From NCBI RefSeq assembly GCF_000313755.1, contig NZ_AMZB01000122.1:62001-126000 (forward strand): a stretch of DNA of 64,000 nucleotides, written 5' to 3'. This document shows, in pieces, positions 47,293 through 55,258 of this stretch. Under the pieces are notes generated by a model. It ran no database searches. It had not been told where the DNA came from and saw only the letters and a program-made list of their open reading frames with translations. The DNA comes from Pseudomonas nitroreducens TX1 (GTDB lineage: Bacteria; Pseudomonadota; Gammaproteobacteria; Pseudomonadales; Pseudomonadaceae). Both the position numbers and the translations under genes were made by a program. The stretch's first letter is position 1, and each line of letters opens with the position of its first letter.

Positions 47293-47614
47293 GAAGGGAG
47301 CCCGGGTGAATCCATATGGCCGCGCAGTGTAGCAGGAGAGCACCCTCAGCAGGGCTGAGAAGCCGATATGGCAAGGGTTTGAGGCCACTCGTCCGAATTT
47401 GCCGAGGCCGCGATAAACGGTTTTTCCAAGAGATTCGCTTTCCGCAGATTTTTGTCGTAGAGTTTCCGGACTGTGTTTGCATGGGTCGCCGTCGATCGTG
47501 ACCTGATGCGGTCGGTTATTCCACCCCGTCCTGCTCGACTCCTTGTAACTCCTTGCAACTCAGTTCCTGGCCATTCGTGGCTAATTTCAAAAAGTACGTT
47601 CCAAGGAGAACACC
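47293..47614. other. 322-nt divergent dbpA / cold-shock region
   Basis: No gene seen. It must hold both promoters and a long leader for the cold-shock gene. A 10-nt tandem repeat ACTCCTTG(T/C)A is at 47538-47557. No cold-box sequence of the E. coli type was recognised. Confidence 0.55.
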
Positions 47615-47824
47615 ATGTCGAATCGTCAGAACGGCACCGTCAAGTGGTTCAACGAGACCAAAGGCTACGGCTTCATTACCCCGGAAAGCGGTCCGGACGT
47701 GTTCGTACACTTCCGCGCTATCGAAGGTAACGGCTTCAAGACCCTGGCCGAAGGCCAGAAAGTCAGCTTCGAAGTCGTGCAGGGCCAGAAAGGCATGCAG
47801 GCCGAGCGCGTACAGGTGATCTAA
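47615..47824 (+). CDS. cold-shock domain protein (CspA family)
   Basis: 69-aa single-strand nucleic-acid-binding protein. RNP1 GYGFIT and RNP2 VFVHF are both present in [20 protein letters not shown] and following residues; ends AERVQVI. Strong ribosome site AAGGAG 8 nt before the ATG. Positioned divergent from dbpA as in PA0455-PA0456 (recalled). RNA chaperone role is family knowledge; cold inducibility is not shown by the sequence. Confidence 0.96.
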   Translation: MSNRQNGTVKWFNETKGYGFITPESGPDVFVHFRAIEGNGFKTLAEGQKVSFEVVQGQKGMQAERVQVI

Positions 47825-47849
47825 GATCCCCTGGCGTCAGCCAAAAGAG

Positions 47850-47876
47850 CCCCGGGTGGAAACATCCGGGGTTTTT
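47850..47876 (+). terminator. intrinsic terminator of the cold-shock gene
   Basis: CCCCGGGTG / CATCCGGGG stem with a GAAA loop and six Ts after the arm. Confidence 0.9.
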
Positions 47877-47918
47877 TATTGCCTACAGTGCCGCCTATGA
47901 CAACCGGAGCCGCCATCC

Positions 47919-48431
47919 ATGCCATCGCCCGCCTTCCGCCTGCTGTTCGCCGGCCTGCTCGCCTCGGGCAGCGCCCTCGCCGCCGACGCGCCTGCGCCCC
48001 CCACCACCTGGGGCTGGGTGGAAACGCTCACGCTGATGCCCGAACAGGCGCCGCTCAAGGCGAAGCTGGATACCGGTGCGCAGACGTCGGTGATGGATGC
48101 GCGCAACATCGTCCGGATCAAGAAGAACGGCGAGCGCTGGGTGCAGTACGACGTGATGCTCACCGACCCGGCCACCGGCAAGGAAGAGCGCCTGCCCTTC
48201 GAGCGGCGCGTCGAGCGTGTGCTCAAGTTCAAGACTGACGGCGGCGTCGAGCGCAGCCCGGTGGTGCTGATGGACGTGTGCCTGGGCGGCAAGGTCTACC
48301 GCGAGCAGTTCACCCTGCGTGACCGCCAGACCCTGGACTACCCGGTACTGCTGGGGCGTCGCACCCTGGAACACCTGGGCGCGGTGGACGCGTCGAAGAC
48401 CCAGACCGTCGCGCCCACCTGCAAGCCCTGA
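47919..48431 (+). CDS. secreted retropepsin-like protein (PF05618-type, putative zinc/aspartic protease), copy A
   Basis: 170 aa with a Sec signal (LLFAGLLASGSALA, cleavage before ADAP). The core KLDTGAQTSVMDARNI has the D-T/S-G motif of retropepsins, followed by DPATGKEERLPFERR and VVLMDVCLGGKVYREQFTLRDRQTLDYPVLLGRRTL, matching the family often annotated as an ATP-dependent zinc protease. Family members near RimK are proposed proteases; whether this exported version has activity is unknown. The stop codon abuts the stop of the convergent MFS gene with no spacer. A second copy lies at 52391. Confidence 0.8.
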   Translation: MPSPAFRLLFAGLLASGSALAADAPAPPTTWGWVETLTLMPEQAPLKAKLDTGAQTSVMDARNIVRIKKNGERWVQYDVMLTDPATGKEERLPFERRVERVLKFKTDGGVERSPVVLMDVCLGGKVYREQFTLRDRQTLDYPVLLGRRTLEHLGAVDASKTQTVAPTCKP

Positions 48432-49868
48432 TCAGTGCTCCTCCACACCATGCTCCGGATCGACCCGTCGTGGCGTGGTGCGGCCATCGTCGGAGTTGAG
48501 CTGGAAGAAGATCGCCGCCGCCAGCATGGAGAGGATGCCGACACTGAAGTAGGTCGCGTGGAAGGCCGACAGCACGTCGCCCTGGGCGCTTTCCTGATCG
48601 CCGTTGAAACCGCCCAGCAGCGCCGCTGCGCAGGCGATACCCATGCCGATGGACAACTGCATGACCACCGAGAGCAGGCTGTTGCCGGCGCTGGCGTTGT
48701 CATCACGCAGGTCGATCAGGGAAAGGGTGTTCATCGCGGTGAACTGCAGCGAGTTGATCCCGCCCAGTATCGCCAGTTGAACCAGCAGCAGCGCGTAGGG
48801 GGTGTCCTGGTCCACCAGGCCGAGGCTGGCGATCAACGCCCCCAGCAATAGCGTGTTGCCGACCAGCAGCCTGCGGTAACCGAACAGGTCCAGCAGCGGG
48901 CGCGCCAGTGACTTGATCCCCATGGCCGCCAGCGCCATGGGGATCATGGTCATGCCCGCCCGCGAAGGCGAGAAGCCCAGGCCGACCTGCAGCAGCAGCG
49001 GCGTGAGGAAGGGCAGGGAGCCGCTGCCCAGGCGCGCGAACAGGTTGCCAAGCACGCCCACGGCGAAGGTGCGCGTAGTGAACAGCGATGGCGGGAACAA
49101 TGGCGACTCGATGCGCAGGGCGCGCAGCCAATAGGCCGCCAGCAGCACCAGCCCGCCCACCAGCAGCAGGACCACGCGCACGTGGGGCATGTGCAACTCG
49201 CCCAGGCCTTCCAGGGCGATGGTGATCAGCACCATGGCGCCGCCGAACAGCAGGAAACCGATCGAGTCGAAGCGGGTTGCGCGCACTCCACGCAGGTCCG
49301 GCATCAGCCTCAGGGCGACGATGAAGCCGAGCAGGCCCACCGGCAGGTTGATCAGGAAGATCCAGTGCCAACTGGCGTATTCCACCAGCCAGCCCCCCAG
49401 GGTCGGGCCGGCCAGCGGGCCGAGCAGGCCGGGGATGGTGACGAAGCTGAGGATGCGCACCAGCTCCGTGCGCGGGTACACGCGCAGGATCACCAGCCGC
49501 CCCACCGGCATCATCAGCGCACCGCCGATGCCCTGCACCACGCGGGCGCCGATCAGGGTGCCAAGACTCGGCGAGAGGGCGCAGAGCAGCGAACCGAGGC
49601 TGAACAGGAAGATCGCGAAGAGGAACACCCGGCGCGTGCCGAAGCGGTCGGATATCCAGCCGGAGGAGGGAATCAGCAGCGCCACGGTGAGCAGGTAGGC
49701 GATCACCACGCCCTGCATGCGCAGCGGGTCCTCTGCCAGCGAGCGAGCCATGCTCGGCAGCGCGGTGTTGAGAATGGTGCCGTCCAGGGCCTGCATGAAG
49801 AAGGCGATGGCCACCAGCCAGGGCAGGAGGCGGGCCACGCGGGGCGTGAGGATGAAGGGTTCGCTCAT
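48432..49868 (-). CDS. DHA2-family MFS multidrug transporter
   Basis: 478-aa drug:H+ antiporter with 14 predicted membrane spans (PWLVAIAFFMQALDGTILNTALPSMARSL, ILNTALP being the DHA2 motif D1). Motif A GWISDRFGTRRVF and motif C (LGPLAGPTLGGWLV) of drug exporters are present. PA0458-like as recalled (MdtD group). Substrate unknown. It ends with a Glu/His tail (DPEHGVEEH). Only 0 nt separates its stop from the retropepsin-like gene. Confidence 0.87.
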   Translation of the reverse strand: MSEPFILTPRVARLLPWLVAIAFFMQALDGTILNTALPSMARSLAEDPLRMQGVVIAYLLTVALLIPSSGWISDRFGTRRVFLFAIFLFSLGSLLCALSPSLGTLIGARVVQGIGGALMMPVGRLVILRVYPRTELVRILSFVTIPGLLGPLAGPTLGGWLVEYASWHWIFLINLPVGLLGFIVALRLMPDLRGVRATRFDSIGFLLFGGAMVLITIALEGLGELHMPHVRVVLLLVGGLVLLAAYWLRALRIESPLFPPSLFTTRTFAVGVLGNLFARLGSGSLPFLTPLLLQVGLGFSPSRAGMTMIPMALAAMGIKSLARPLLDLFGYRRLLVGNTLLLGALIASLGLVDQDTPYALLLVQLAILGGINSLQFTAMNTLSLIDLRDDNASAGNSLLSVVMQLSIGMGIACAAALLGGFNGDQESAQGDVLSAFHATYFSVGILSMLAAAIFFQLNSDDGRTTPRRVDPEHGVEEH

Positions 49869-50161
49869 GGTCGGTCCATTGGACGTGAATGCGTCTAGCT
49901 TAGGGAATCTTTGCCAATCGCGGGAGAAAACGCCGCAATGACGGTGGGGCCATTCTTGCTCGGGGCCGACGCAAAGGATTGTACGAGTGGCCTGCGAGTG
50001 AGGCGGAGGATCGAGCGGAAGGTTCCATTGGCCGCTGCGCTGGCTCCCGTTCTTTACCGTGGCGTGATCGGCCCGCGCTTTCCGATTGCGCCGGCTGTGG
50101 CGGCGGAACGATGCCCGCCTGGCTGGGTCGATATGGCGGTTGCAACTACCTGGAGCCAGCG
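49869..50161. other. 293-nt gap before the DUF2780 pair
   Basis: No convincing gene. It separates divergently read MFS and DUF2780 genes and so must carry both promoters; no confident element was identified. Confidence 0.5.
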
Positions 50162-50704
50162 ATGTCCGTCAAGCCCCGCGTCACCCTCGCACTGGCCGCC
50201 CTGCTGGCGGCTTCCTCGGCGTTTGCCTTCAACCTGGGCGATGCCGCCAAGGCGGTTTCCGGCGCGACCGGCTCCGACACCTCGCGCGTTGCCTCTACCC
50301 CGCAGACCAGCGGCCTGCTCGGCGCCTTGACCGGCCAGCTCGGCGTCAGCGACGAACAGGCGCTCGGCGGTACCGGCGCACTGCTGGGCCTGGCGAAGAA
50401 CAAGCTGAGCAGCACGGACTATTCGCAGTTGGCCAAGACCGTGCCCGGCCTCGACAAGCTCACCGGCAGCAGCGCCCTGGGCGGCCTCGGTGGCCAGCTC
50501 GGCAATCTGGGTGGTGGCGCCTCCACCGGCCTGCTGGGCAACGTCAGCAGCATGGGCGATGTCAACAAGGCGTTCGGCGCGCTGGGCATGGATCAGGACA
50601 TGACCGGCAAGTTCGCCAGCGTGCTGCTGGATTACTTCGGCAAGCAGGGCGCCAACAGCCACCTGCTCGGCACCCTGGGCAACCTCTGGGGCACCGGCGC
50701 CTGA
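50162..50704 (+). CDS. DUF2780 secreted protein, copy A
   Basis: 180-aa exported protein: signal MSVKPRVTLALAALLAASSA cleaved near FAF. DUF2780 features: LLGALTGQLGVSDEQALGGTGALLGLAKNKL, NLGGGASTGLLGNVSSMGDVNKAFGALGMDQDM and a C-terminal YFGKQGANSHLLGTLGNLWG. Strongly Gly/Leu-rich. Function unknown. The paralogue at 50802 has the same layout. Start at 50162 by signal peptide and the preceding GGAG. Confidence 0.82.
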   Translation: MSVKPRVTLALAALLAASSAFAFNLGDAAKAVSGATGSDTSRVASTPQTSGLLGALTGQLGVSDEQALGGTGALLGLAKNKLSSTDYSQLAKTVPGLDKLTGSSALGGLGGQLGNLGGGASTGLLGNVSSMGDVNKAFGALGMDQDMTGKFASVLLDYFGKQGANSHLLGTLGNLWGTGA

Positions 50705-50801
50705 TATCCGCCGGGCGGCGCGGAACCGCCGCCAGGCGCTCCGGTCCTATCGTCGATCCGGCCCCGTCCTGGGGCCGGAATTCCGTATTCCGGAGCCGTC
50801 G

Positions 50802-51365
50802 ATGCCCACCCGTCCCGCCGTCTTCCTGGCTGCCGCCTGGCTGGCCGCTTCCCCCGTGTTCGCCGCTACCTTCACCGACACCAGCGAGCCCGCCGCGCAG
50901 TCGCAGAGCGTGCCGCCGGCTGCCAGCGCGCTGCTGAGCGACCTCACCAAACAGCTGGGCGTCAGCGAGCAGCAGGCCATTGGGGGCACCGGCGCCCTGC
51001 TGGCGATGGCGATGAACAGCCTGAAGGACACCGACACGGCGCAATTGCAGAAATCCCTGCCGAACCTCGACCAGCTCGCCGGCAACAGCGCGCTGGGCGA
51101 CCTGGGGGGCGCACTGGGTGGCTTCGGTGGCCTGGGCAGCGCTGCGGCGCTGCTGGGCGGGATCAACAACCTGCAGGACGTCGACCAGATATTCGGCGTG
51201 CTGGGCATGGACCAGTCGATGATTGGCCGCTTCGCCGGAGTGATCCTCGACTACTTCACCGAGCAGGGCCTGAGCAGCCAGCTGCTGGGAACGCTCGGCG
51301 GACTCTGGGGCACGCCAGCGGCCCCGCTGACGCCGGCTGCGCCGGTCGCCGGGCGGGGTGCGTAA
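50802..51365 (+). CDS. DUF2780 secreted protein, copy B
   Basis: 187-aa paralogue of copy A: signal PTRPAVFLAAAWLAASPVFA, then LLSDLTKQLGVSEQQAIGGTGALLAMAMNSL, NLDQLAGNSALGDLGGALGGFGG, INNLQDVDQIFGVLGMDQSMIGRFAGVILDYF, and the same LLGTLGGLWGT end. A Pro/Ala tail has been added. The two genes are 97 nt apart with the same strand and size, indicating a tandem duplication. Confidence 0.82.
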   Translation: MPTRPAVFLAAAWLAASPVFAATFTDTSEPAAQSQSVPPAASALLSDLTKQLGVSEQQAIGGTGALLAMAMNSLKDTDTAQLQKSLPNLDQLAGNSALGDLGGALGGFGGLGSAAALLGGINNLQDVDQIFGVLGMDQSMIGRFAGVILDYFTEQGLSSQLLGTLGGLWGTPAAPLTPAAPVAGRGA

Positions 51366-51371
51366 CGAGCG

Positions 51372-52256
51372 TCAGAACTCCTGGCGCAGCTGTTCGATGC
51401 GTGCATCCTTCTGTTCCCACAACTGCGACACCCAGTGCTGCACGTACTGGCGGAATTCCGCGTCGTTCTCGTAATCGCCCTGCCACAGCGCGGGGTCGAT
51501 CTCCCGTGCCTGGATGTCGACGATGACCCGCGGCACGCGTCCGCACAGCAGGTCCCAGAAGCCTGGACGGGGGCCCTTCGGATAGACCAGGGTGACGTCC
51601 AGCAGGGTATCGAGCTGCTCGCCCAGCGCCGCCAGCACGAAGGCCACGCCGCCGGCCTTGGGCCGCAGCAGGTTCTGGTAGGGAGACTGCTGTTGGGCCT
51701 GCTTGGCCGGGGTGAAGCGCGTGCCCTCCAGGTAGTTCACCACGGTCACCGGCATGCGCTTGAATTTCTCGCAGGCGGCCTTGGTGATTTCCAGGTCCTT
51801 GCCCTTGAGCTCCGGGTGCTTCTCCAGGAAGGCCTTGCTGTAGCGCTTCATGAAGGGGTAATCGAGCGCCCAGAAGGCCAGGCCGAGGAAGGGCACCCAG
51901 ATCAGTTCCTTCTTCAGGAAGAACTTGAAGTAGGGTGTCTTGCGGTTGAAGGCCTGCACCAGCGCGGGAATATCGACCCAGGACTGGTGGTTGCTGATCA
52001 CCAGGTAGGAGGTGTCGCCGCGCAGCTGGGCGCCGCCGCGGATGTCCCACACGGTCGGGGTCATCAGCGCGAAGATGGCCTTGTCGATCTCCGCCCAGGT
52101 CTCGGCGATCCACATCACCCCGCGCGAGCAGGCGTCCTTCGCGGCCTGGCCGGGGATGACCAGCTTGAACAGCGCGATCAGCATCATCGGCCCGATCAGG
52201 ATCAGGGTATTGAGCAACAGCAGTAGGCTGGCGATGACGCCTTTGACGGCCGGCAT
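51372..52256 (-). CDS. 1-acylglycerol-3-phosphate acyltransferase-like (YihG/PlsC family)
   Basis: 294-aa lysophospholipid acyltransferase: HX4D motif NHQSWVDIPAL, then ELIWVPFLGLAFWALDYPFM and YLEGTRFTPAK (the EGTR motif). Membrane helix near the N-terminus (LLLLLNTLILIGPMMLIALF). The start at 52256 has AAGGA 9 nt upstream; the ATG at 52265 has none. Closest in layout to E. coli YihG. Converges with copy B of DUF2780 (6 nt between stops) and is divergent from the retropepsin-like gene. Confidence 0.87.
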   Translation of the reverse strand: MPAVKGVIASLLLLLNTLILIGPMMLIALFKLVIPGQAAKDACSRGVMWIAETWAEIDKAIFALMTPTVWDIRGGAQLRGDTSYLVISNHQSWVDIPALVQAFNRKTPYFKFFLKKELIWVPFLGLAFWALDYPFMKRYSKAFLEKHPELKGKDLEITKAACEKFKRMPVTVVNYLEGTRFTPAKQAQQQSPYQNLLRPKAGGVAFVLAALGEQLDTLLDVTLVYPKGPRPGFWDLLCGRVPRVIVDIQAREIDPALWQGDYENDAEFRQYVQHWVSQLWEQKDARIEQLRQEF

Positions 52257-52390
52257 GGGGTCCATTCCTTGTGCGACGGTGGCGCGGCCATGATACGCAG
52301 ACAATTGTTCCGGCCCAAGCGGCGCAGGTATGGCGAACCAATGGCTGCCGTGCTAGTCCTATGCGACGTATTCCACCCCGGAGATTTCGC

Positions 52391-52912
52391 GTGAAACGCG
52401 CCCTCGCTCTGCTTACGCTCATCGCATTGCCCGGCCTCGCACTGGCCGCCGAGACCAAGCTTTACGGCCGCTACGAATGGGTCAGCCTGCCCGAGCTCGA
52501 CCAGACCCTGCAGGCCAAGATGGACACCGGCGCCTACACCTCCTCGCTGTCGGCCAAGGACATCCAGATCTTCCAGCGCGACGGCGAGGACTGGGTGCGC
52601 TTCAAGTTGGCGACCAAGGACGGCGGCGACTCGGTGTACGAGCACAAGCTCGCGCGCATCTCGAAGATCAAGAACCGCTCCGATGGAGCCGGCGAGGATG
52701 AAGAGGAAGAGTCCAGCCCCGGCCTCAGCCAGCGTCCGGTGATCGAGCTGCCGGTGTGCCTGGGCGGTGACCAGCGCACCATCGAGGTCAACCTCACCGA
52801 CCGCAGTCACTTCAACTACCCGTTCCTGATGGGCGCCAAGGGCCTGCGCAAATTCCATGTGGCGGTGGATGCGGGCGAGCGCTTCGTGGCCGGCAAGCCG
52901 GACTGCTCCTGA
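52391..52912 (+). CDS. secreted retropepsin-like protein (PF05618-type), copy B
   Basis: 173 aa from GTG 52391 (GGAGA 6-7 nt upstream). Signal VKRALALLTLIALPGLALAA. Core: KMDTGAYTSSLSAKDIQIFQRDGEDWVRF; then a Glu/Asp-rich loop (GAGEDEEEESSPGL) absent from copy A, and RPVIELPVCLGGDQRTIEVNLTDRSHFNYPFLMGAKGL. The D-T-G motif is intact. Together with copy A (47919) it gives two exported members within 5 kb, which differ mainly in the acidic insert. It precedes creB by 65 nt but has no obvious functional link to it. Confidence 0.8.
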   Translation: MKRALALLTLIALPGLALAAETKLYGRYEWVSLPELDQTLQAKMDTGAYTSSLSAKDIQIFQRDGEDWVRFKLATKDGGDSVYEHKLARISKIKNRSDGAGEDEEEESSPGLSQRPVIELPVCLGGDQRTIEVNLTDRSHFNYPFLMGAKGLRKFHVAVDAGERFVAGKPDCS

Positions 52913-52977
52913 TCCTCGATTGACGCGGCGCGGGGCTTGGTGGACCCTTTCGGGACTTTCCCGGGAATCGGAATCCC

Positions 52978-53667
52978 ATGCCCCACATTCTCATCGTCGA
53001 AGATGAAGCCGCCATCGCCGACACGTTGCTCTACGCCCTGCAGGCCGAAGGTTTCGAGACCACCTGGCTGAACCTCGCCGGCCCCGCCCTCGAACGCCTG
53101 CAGCGTGACGCATTCGACCTGGTCATCCTCGACGTCGGCCTGCCCGACATCAGCGGCTTCGAAGCCTGCAAACAGCTGCGGCGTTTTTCCGAAGTACCGG
53201 TGATCTTCCTCACTGCGCGCAACGCCGAGATCGATCGCGTGGTGGGGCTGGAGATCGGCGCCGACGATTATGTGGTCAAACCCTTCAGCCCGCGCGAAGT
53301 CGCCGCGCGGGTGAAAGCCATCCTCAAGCGCACCGCGCCCCGCGAAATACCCGCCACGGTACCCGCCGGCAACGGCCCGTTCGAGGTCGACGAGGAGCGC
53401 TTCCAGATTCGCTACCACGGCCACCCGCTGGCCCTGACCCGTCACGAATTCCGCCTGCTGCAGACGCTGCTGGCGCGCCCCGAACGCGTTTTCAGTCGCG
53501 AGCAATTGCTCGATGCCCTGGGCGTCGCCGCCGATGCCGGCTACGAGCGCAACGTCGACAGCCACATCAAGAGCCTGCGTGCCAAGCTGCGCCAGGTGGT
53601 TCCCGCCGCCGAACCGATCCAGACCCACCGCGGCCTGGGCTACAGCTACGCGCCGGACAAGAGCTGA
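52978..53667 (+). CDS. creB: two-component response regulator CreB
   Basis: 229-aa OmpR-family response regulator. The receiver domain has the acidic pair DEAA, phospho-acceptor Asp in LVILDVGLPDIS and Lys in VKPFSPRE. The C-terminal winged helix ends TRHEFRLLQTLLARPERVFSREQLLD. With CreC it responds to nutrient state and, in P. aeruginosa, PBP4 inhibition, controlling creD. It overlaps creC by one base (TGATG). Confidence 0.93.
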   Translation: MPHILIVEDEAAIADTLLYALQAEGFETTWLNLAGPALERLQRDAFDLVILDVGLPDISGFEACKQLRRFSEVPVIFLTARNAEIDRVVGLEIGADDYVVKPFSPREVAARVKAILKRTAPREIPATVPAGNGPFEVDEERFQIRYHGHPLALTRHEFRLLQTLLARPERVFSREQLLDALGVAADAGYERNVDSHIKSLRAKLRQVVPAAEPIQTHRGLGYSYAPDKS

Positions 53668-55082
53668 TGCGGCTGTCGCTGCGGATATTCCTGGTCTACT
53701 TCTTCTTCGTCGGGTTGACCGGCTGGTTCGTCCTGCGCACGGTGATGGATGAGATCCGCCCCGGTGTGCGGCAGTCCAGCGAAGAGACGCTGGTGGACAC
53801 CGCCAACCTGCTGGCCGAGATTCTCCAGGCCGACGTGAAGAACGGCACCTTCGACCAGAGCCGGCTGCCGGAGATGTTGCGCGCCTATGGTGCGCGCAGC
53901 CCGCAGGCGGACATCTGGGGCGTGAACAAGACGGCGGTGAACCACCGCATCTATGTCACCGACGCGCGCGGCATCGTCCTGCTGGACTCCCTCGGCCAGG
54001 CCGTGGGCCAGGACTATTCGCGCTGGAATGACGTCTTCCTGACCCTGCGCGGCCAGTACGGCGCCCGCTCCAGCCGGGAATCGGCGGACGATCCGGAGTC
54101 CTCGGTGATGTACGTCGCCGCGCCCATCCGCGACGGCGGGAAGATCATCGGCGTGGTCTCGGTCTCCAAGCCCAACCGCACGCTGCAGCCCTACATCGAC
54201 CGCTCGCAGCGCCGTTTGGCGTGGCTCGGCGCCGGGTTGATCGTGCTCGGCCTGCTGGTGGGCGCGGGCCTGTCCTGGTGGCTGAGCCGCTCGCTGGATC
54301 GCCTGACCCGCTACGCCCAGGCGGTCAGCGAAGGCCGGCGCGCGGAGCTGCCGCGTTATCGAGGCGGCGAGATGGCGCAACTGGCCGACGCGGTGGAGCA
54401 CATGCGCGTGCAACTGGAGGGCAAGGATTACGTCGAGCGCTACGTGCACACCCTGACCCACGAGCTGAAAAGCCCGCTGGCGGCCATTCGCGGCGCGGCG
54501 GAACTGCTCGAAGGCGAGATGCCCGCCGAGCAGCGGGCGCGCTTCGTTGGCAACATCGCCGGGGAAAGCGAGCGTCTGCAGCAACTGATCGAGCGCCTGC
54601 TGAACCTCGCCCAGGTCGAGCAGCGCCAGGGGTTGGAAGAGCGTGTGCCGGTGGCGTTGCGGGAACTGGTGAATGAACTGATCGACGAGCGCCTGGCGCG
54701 CGTCCAGGGCGCGCAGCTGGAGAATGCAATTGCGCCACGGGCGATGGTGCACGGCGAGCGTTTCCTGCTGCGCCAGGCGCTGGGCAACCTGCTGGACAAC
54801 GCGCTGGATTTCACCCCGCCCGGAGGCGTGATCCGCTTCGATGCGCAGCCGGACGGCGAAGGTTGGCGGGTGGAATTGTTCAACCAGGGCGAAGCCATTC
54901 CGGAGTTCGCCCTGCCGCGCCTGACCGAGCGTTTCTACTCGCTGCCGCGCCCGGCGAGCGGACGCAAGAGCACCGGTCTCGGCCTCAATTTCGTCGCGGA
55001 GGTAGTGGCGCTGCATGGCGGGGAGTTGCACGTGGAGAACGTCGACGGCGGGGTGCGCGCCGGCTTGCTCTTGCCTTCGTAG
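53667..55082 (+). CDS. creC: sensor histidine kinase CreC
   Basis: 471-aa membrane kinase: TM1 (FLVYFFFVGLTGWFVLRTVM) followed by a periplasmic sensor of about 150 residues, TM2 (LAWLGAGLIVLGLLVGAGLSWWL), HAMP, and a HisKA box HELKSPLAAIRGAAELLEG. ATP lid: LGNLLDNALDFTP (N box) and GLGLNFVAEVVALHGG (G2). Its stop codon TAG is supplied by the start of a REP element (GTAGGAGCG at 55079), so the C-terminus may have been set by repeat insertion. Confidence 0.93.
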   Translation: MRLSLRIFLVYFFFVGLTGWFVLRTVMDEIRPGVRQSSEETLVDTANLLAEILQADVKNGTFDQSRLPEMLRAYGARSPQADIWGVNKTAVNHRIYVTDARGIVLLDSLGQAVGQDYSRWNDVFLTLRGQYGARSSRESADDPESSVMYVAAPIRDGGKIIGVVSVSKPNRTLQPYIDRSQRRLAWLGAGLIVLGLLVGAGLSWWLSRSLDRLTRYAQAVSEGRRAELPRYRGGEMAQLADAVEHMRVQLEGKDYVERYVHTLTHELKSPLAAIRGAAELLEGEMPAEQRARFVGNIAGESERLQQLIERLLNLAQVEQRQGLEERVPVALRELVNELIDERLARVQGAQLENAIAPRAMVHGERFLLRQALGNLLDNALDFTPPGGVIRFDAQPDGEGWRVELFNQGEAIPEFALPRLTERFYSLPRPASGRKSTGLGLNFVAEVVALHGGELHVENVDGGVRAGLLLPS

Positions 55083-55149
55083 GAGCGAGCTTGCTCGCGA
55101 AGCTGAACCTCGCAGTGGGGGATGTTCGCGAGCAAGCTCGCTCCTACAG
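55078..55149. repeat. REP doublet between creC and creD
   Basis: Convergent units 55078-55101 and 55124-55149 (GAGCGAGCTTGCTCGCGAA type). The first unit contains the creC stop codon. Confidence 0.9.
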
Positions 55150-55160
55150 GTTGCCTCGAC

Positions 55161-55187
55161 GCCACACAAACTCCACACAGTCTCCAC
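55161..55187 (+). promoter_or_regulatory. candidate CreB-binding (cre-tag-like) array upstream of creD
   Basis: GCCAC-N6-TCCAC-N6-TCCAC, three half-sites at an 11-bp period, matching the spacing of the enteric cre tag TTCAC-N6-TTCAC. It ends about 70 nt before creD. Confidence 0.6.
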
Positions 55188-55258
55188 ACTTCCGCCCGAG
55201 CGTCCCCACGCGCAGGTCCCAGGCTTGCTCCGTCGTCCACCTACGGAGAAAGCCTTCG

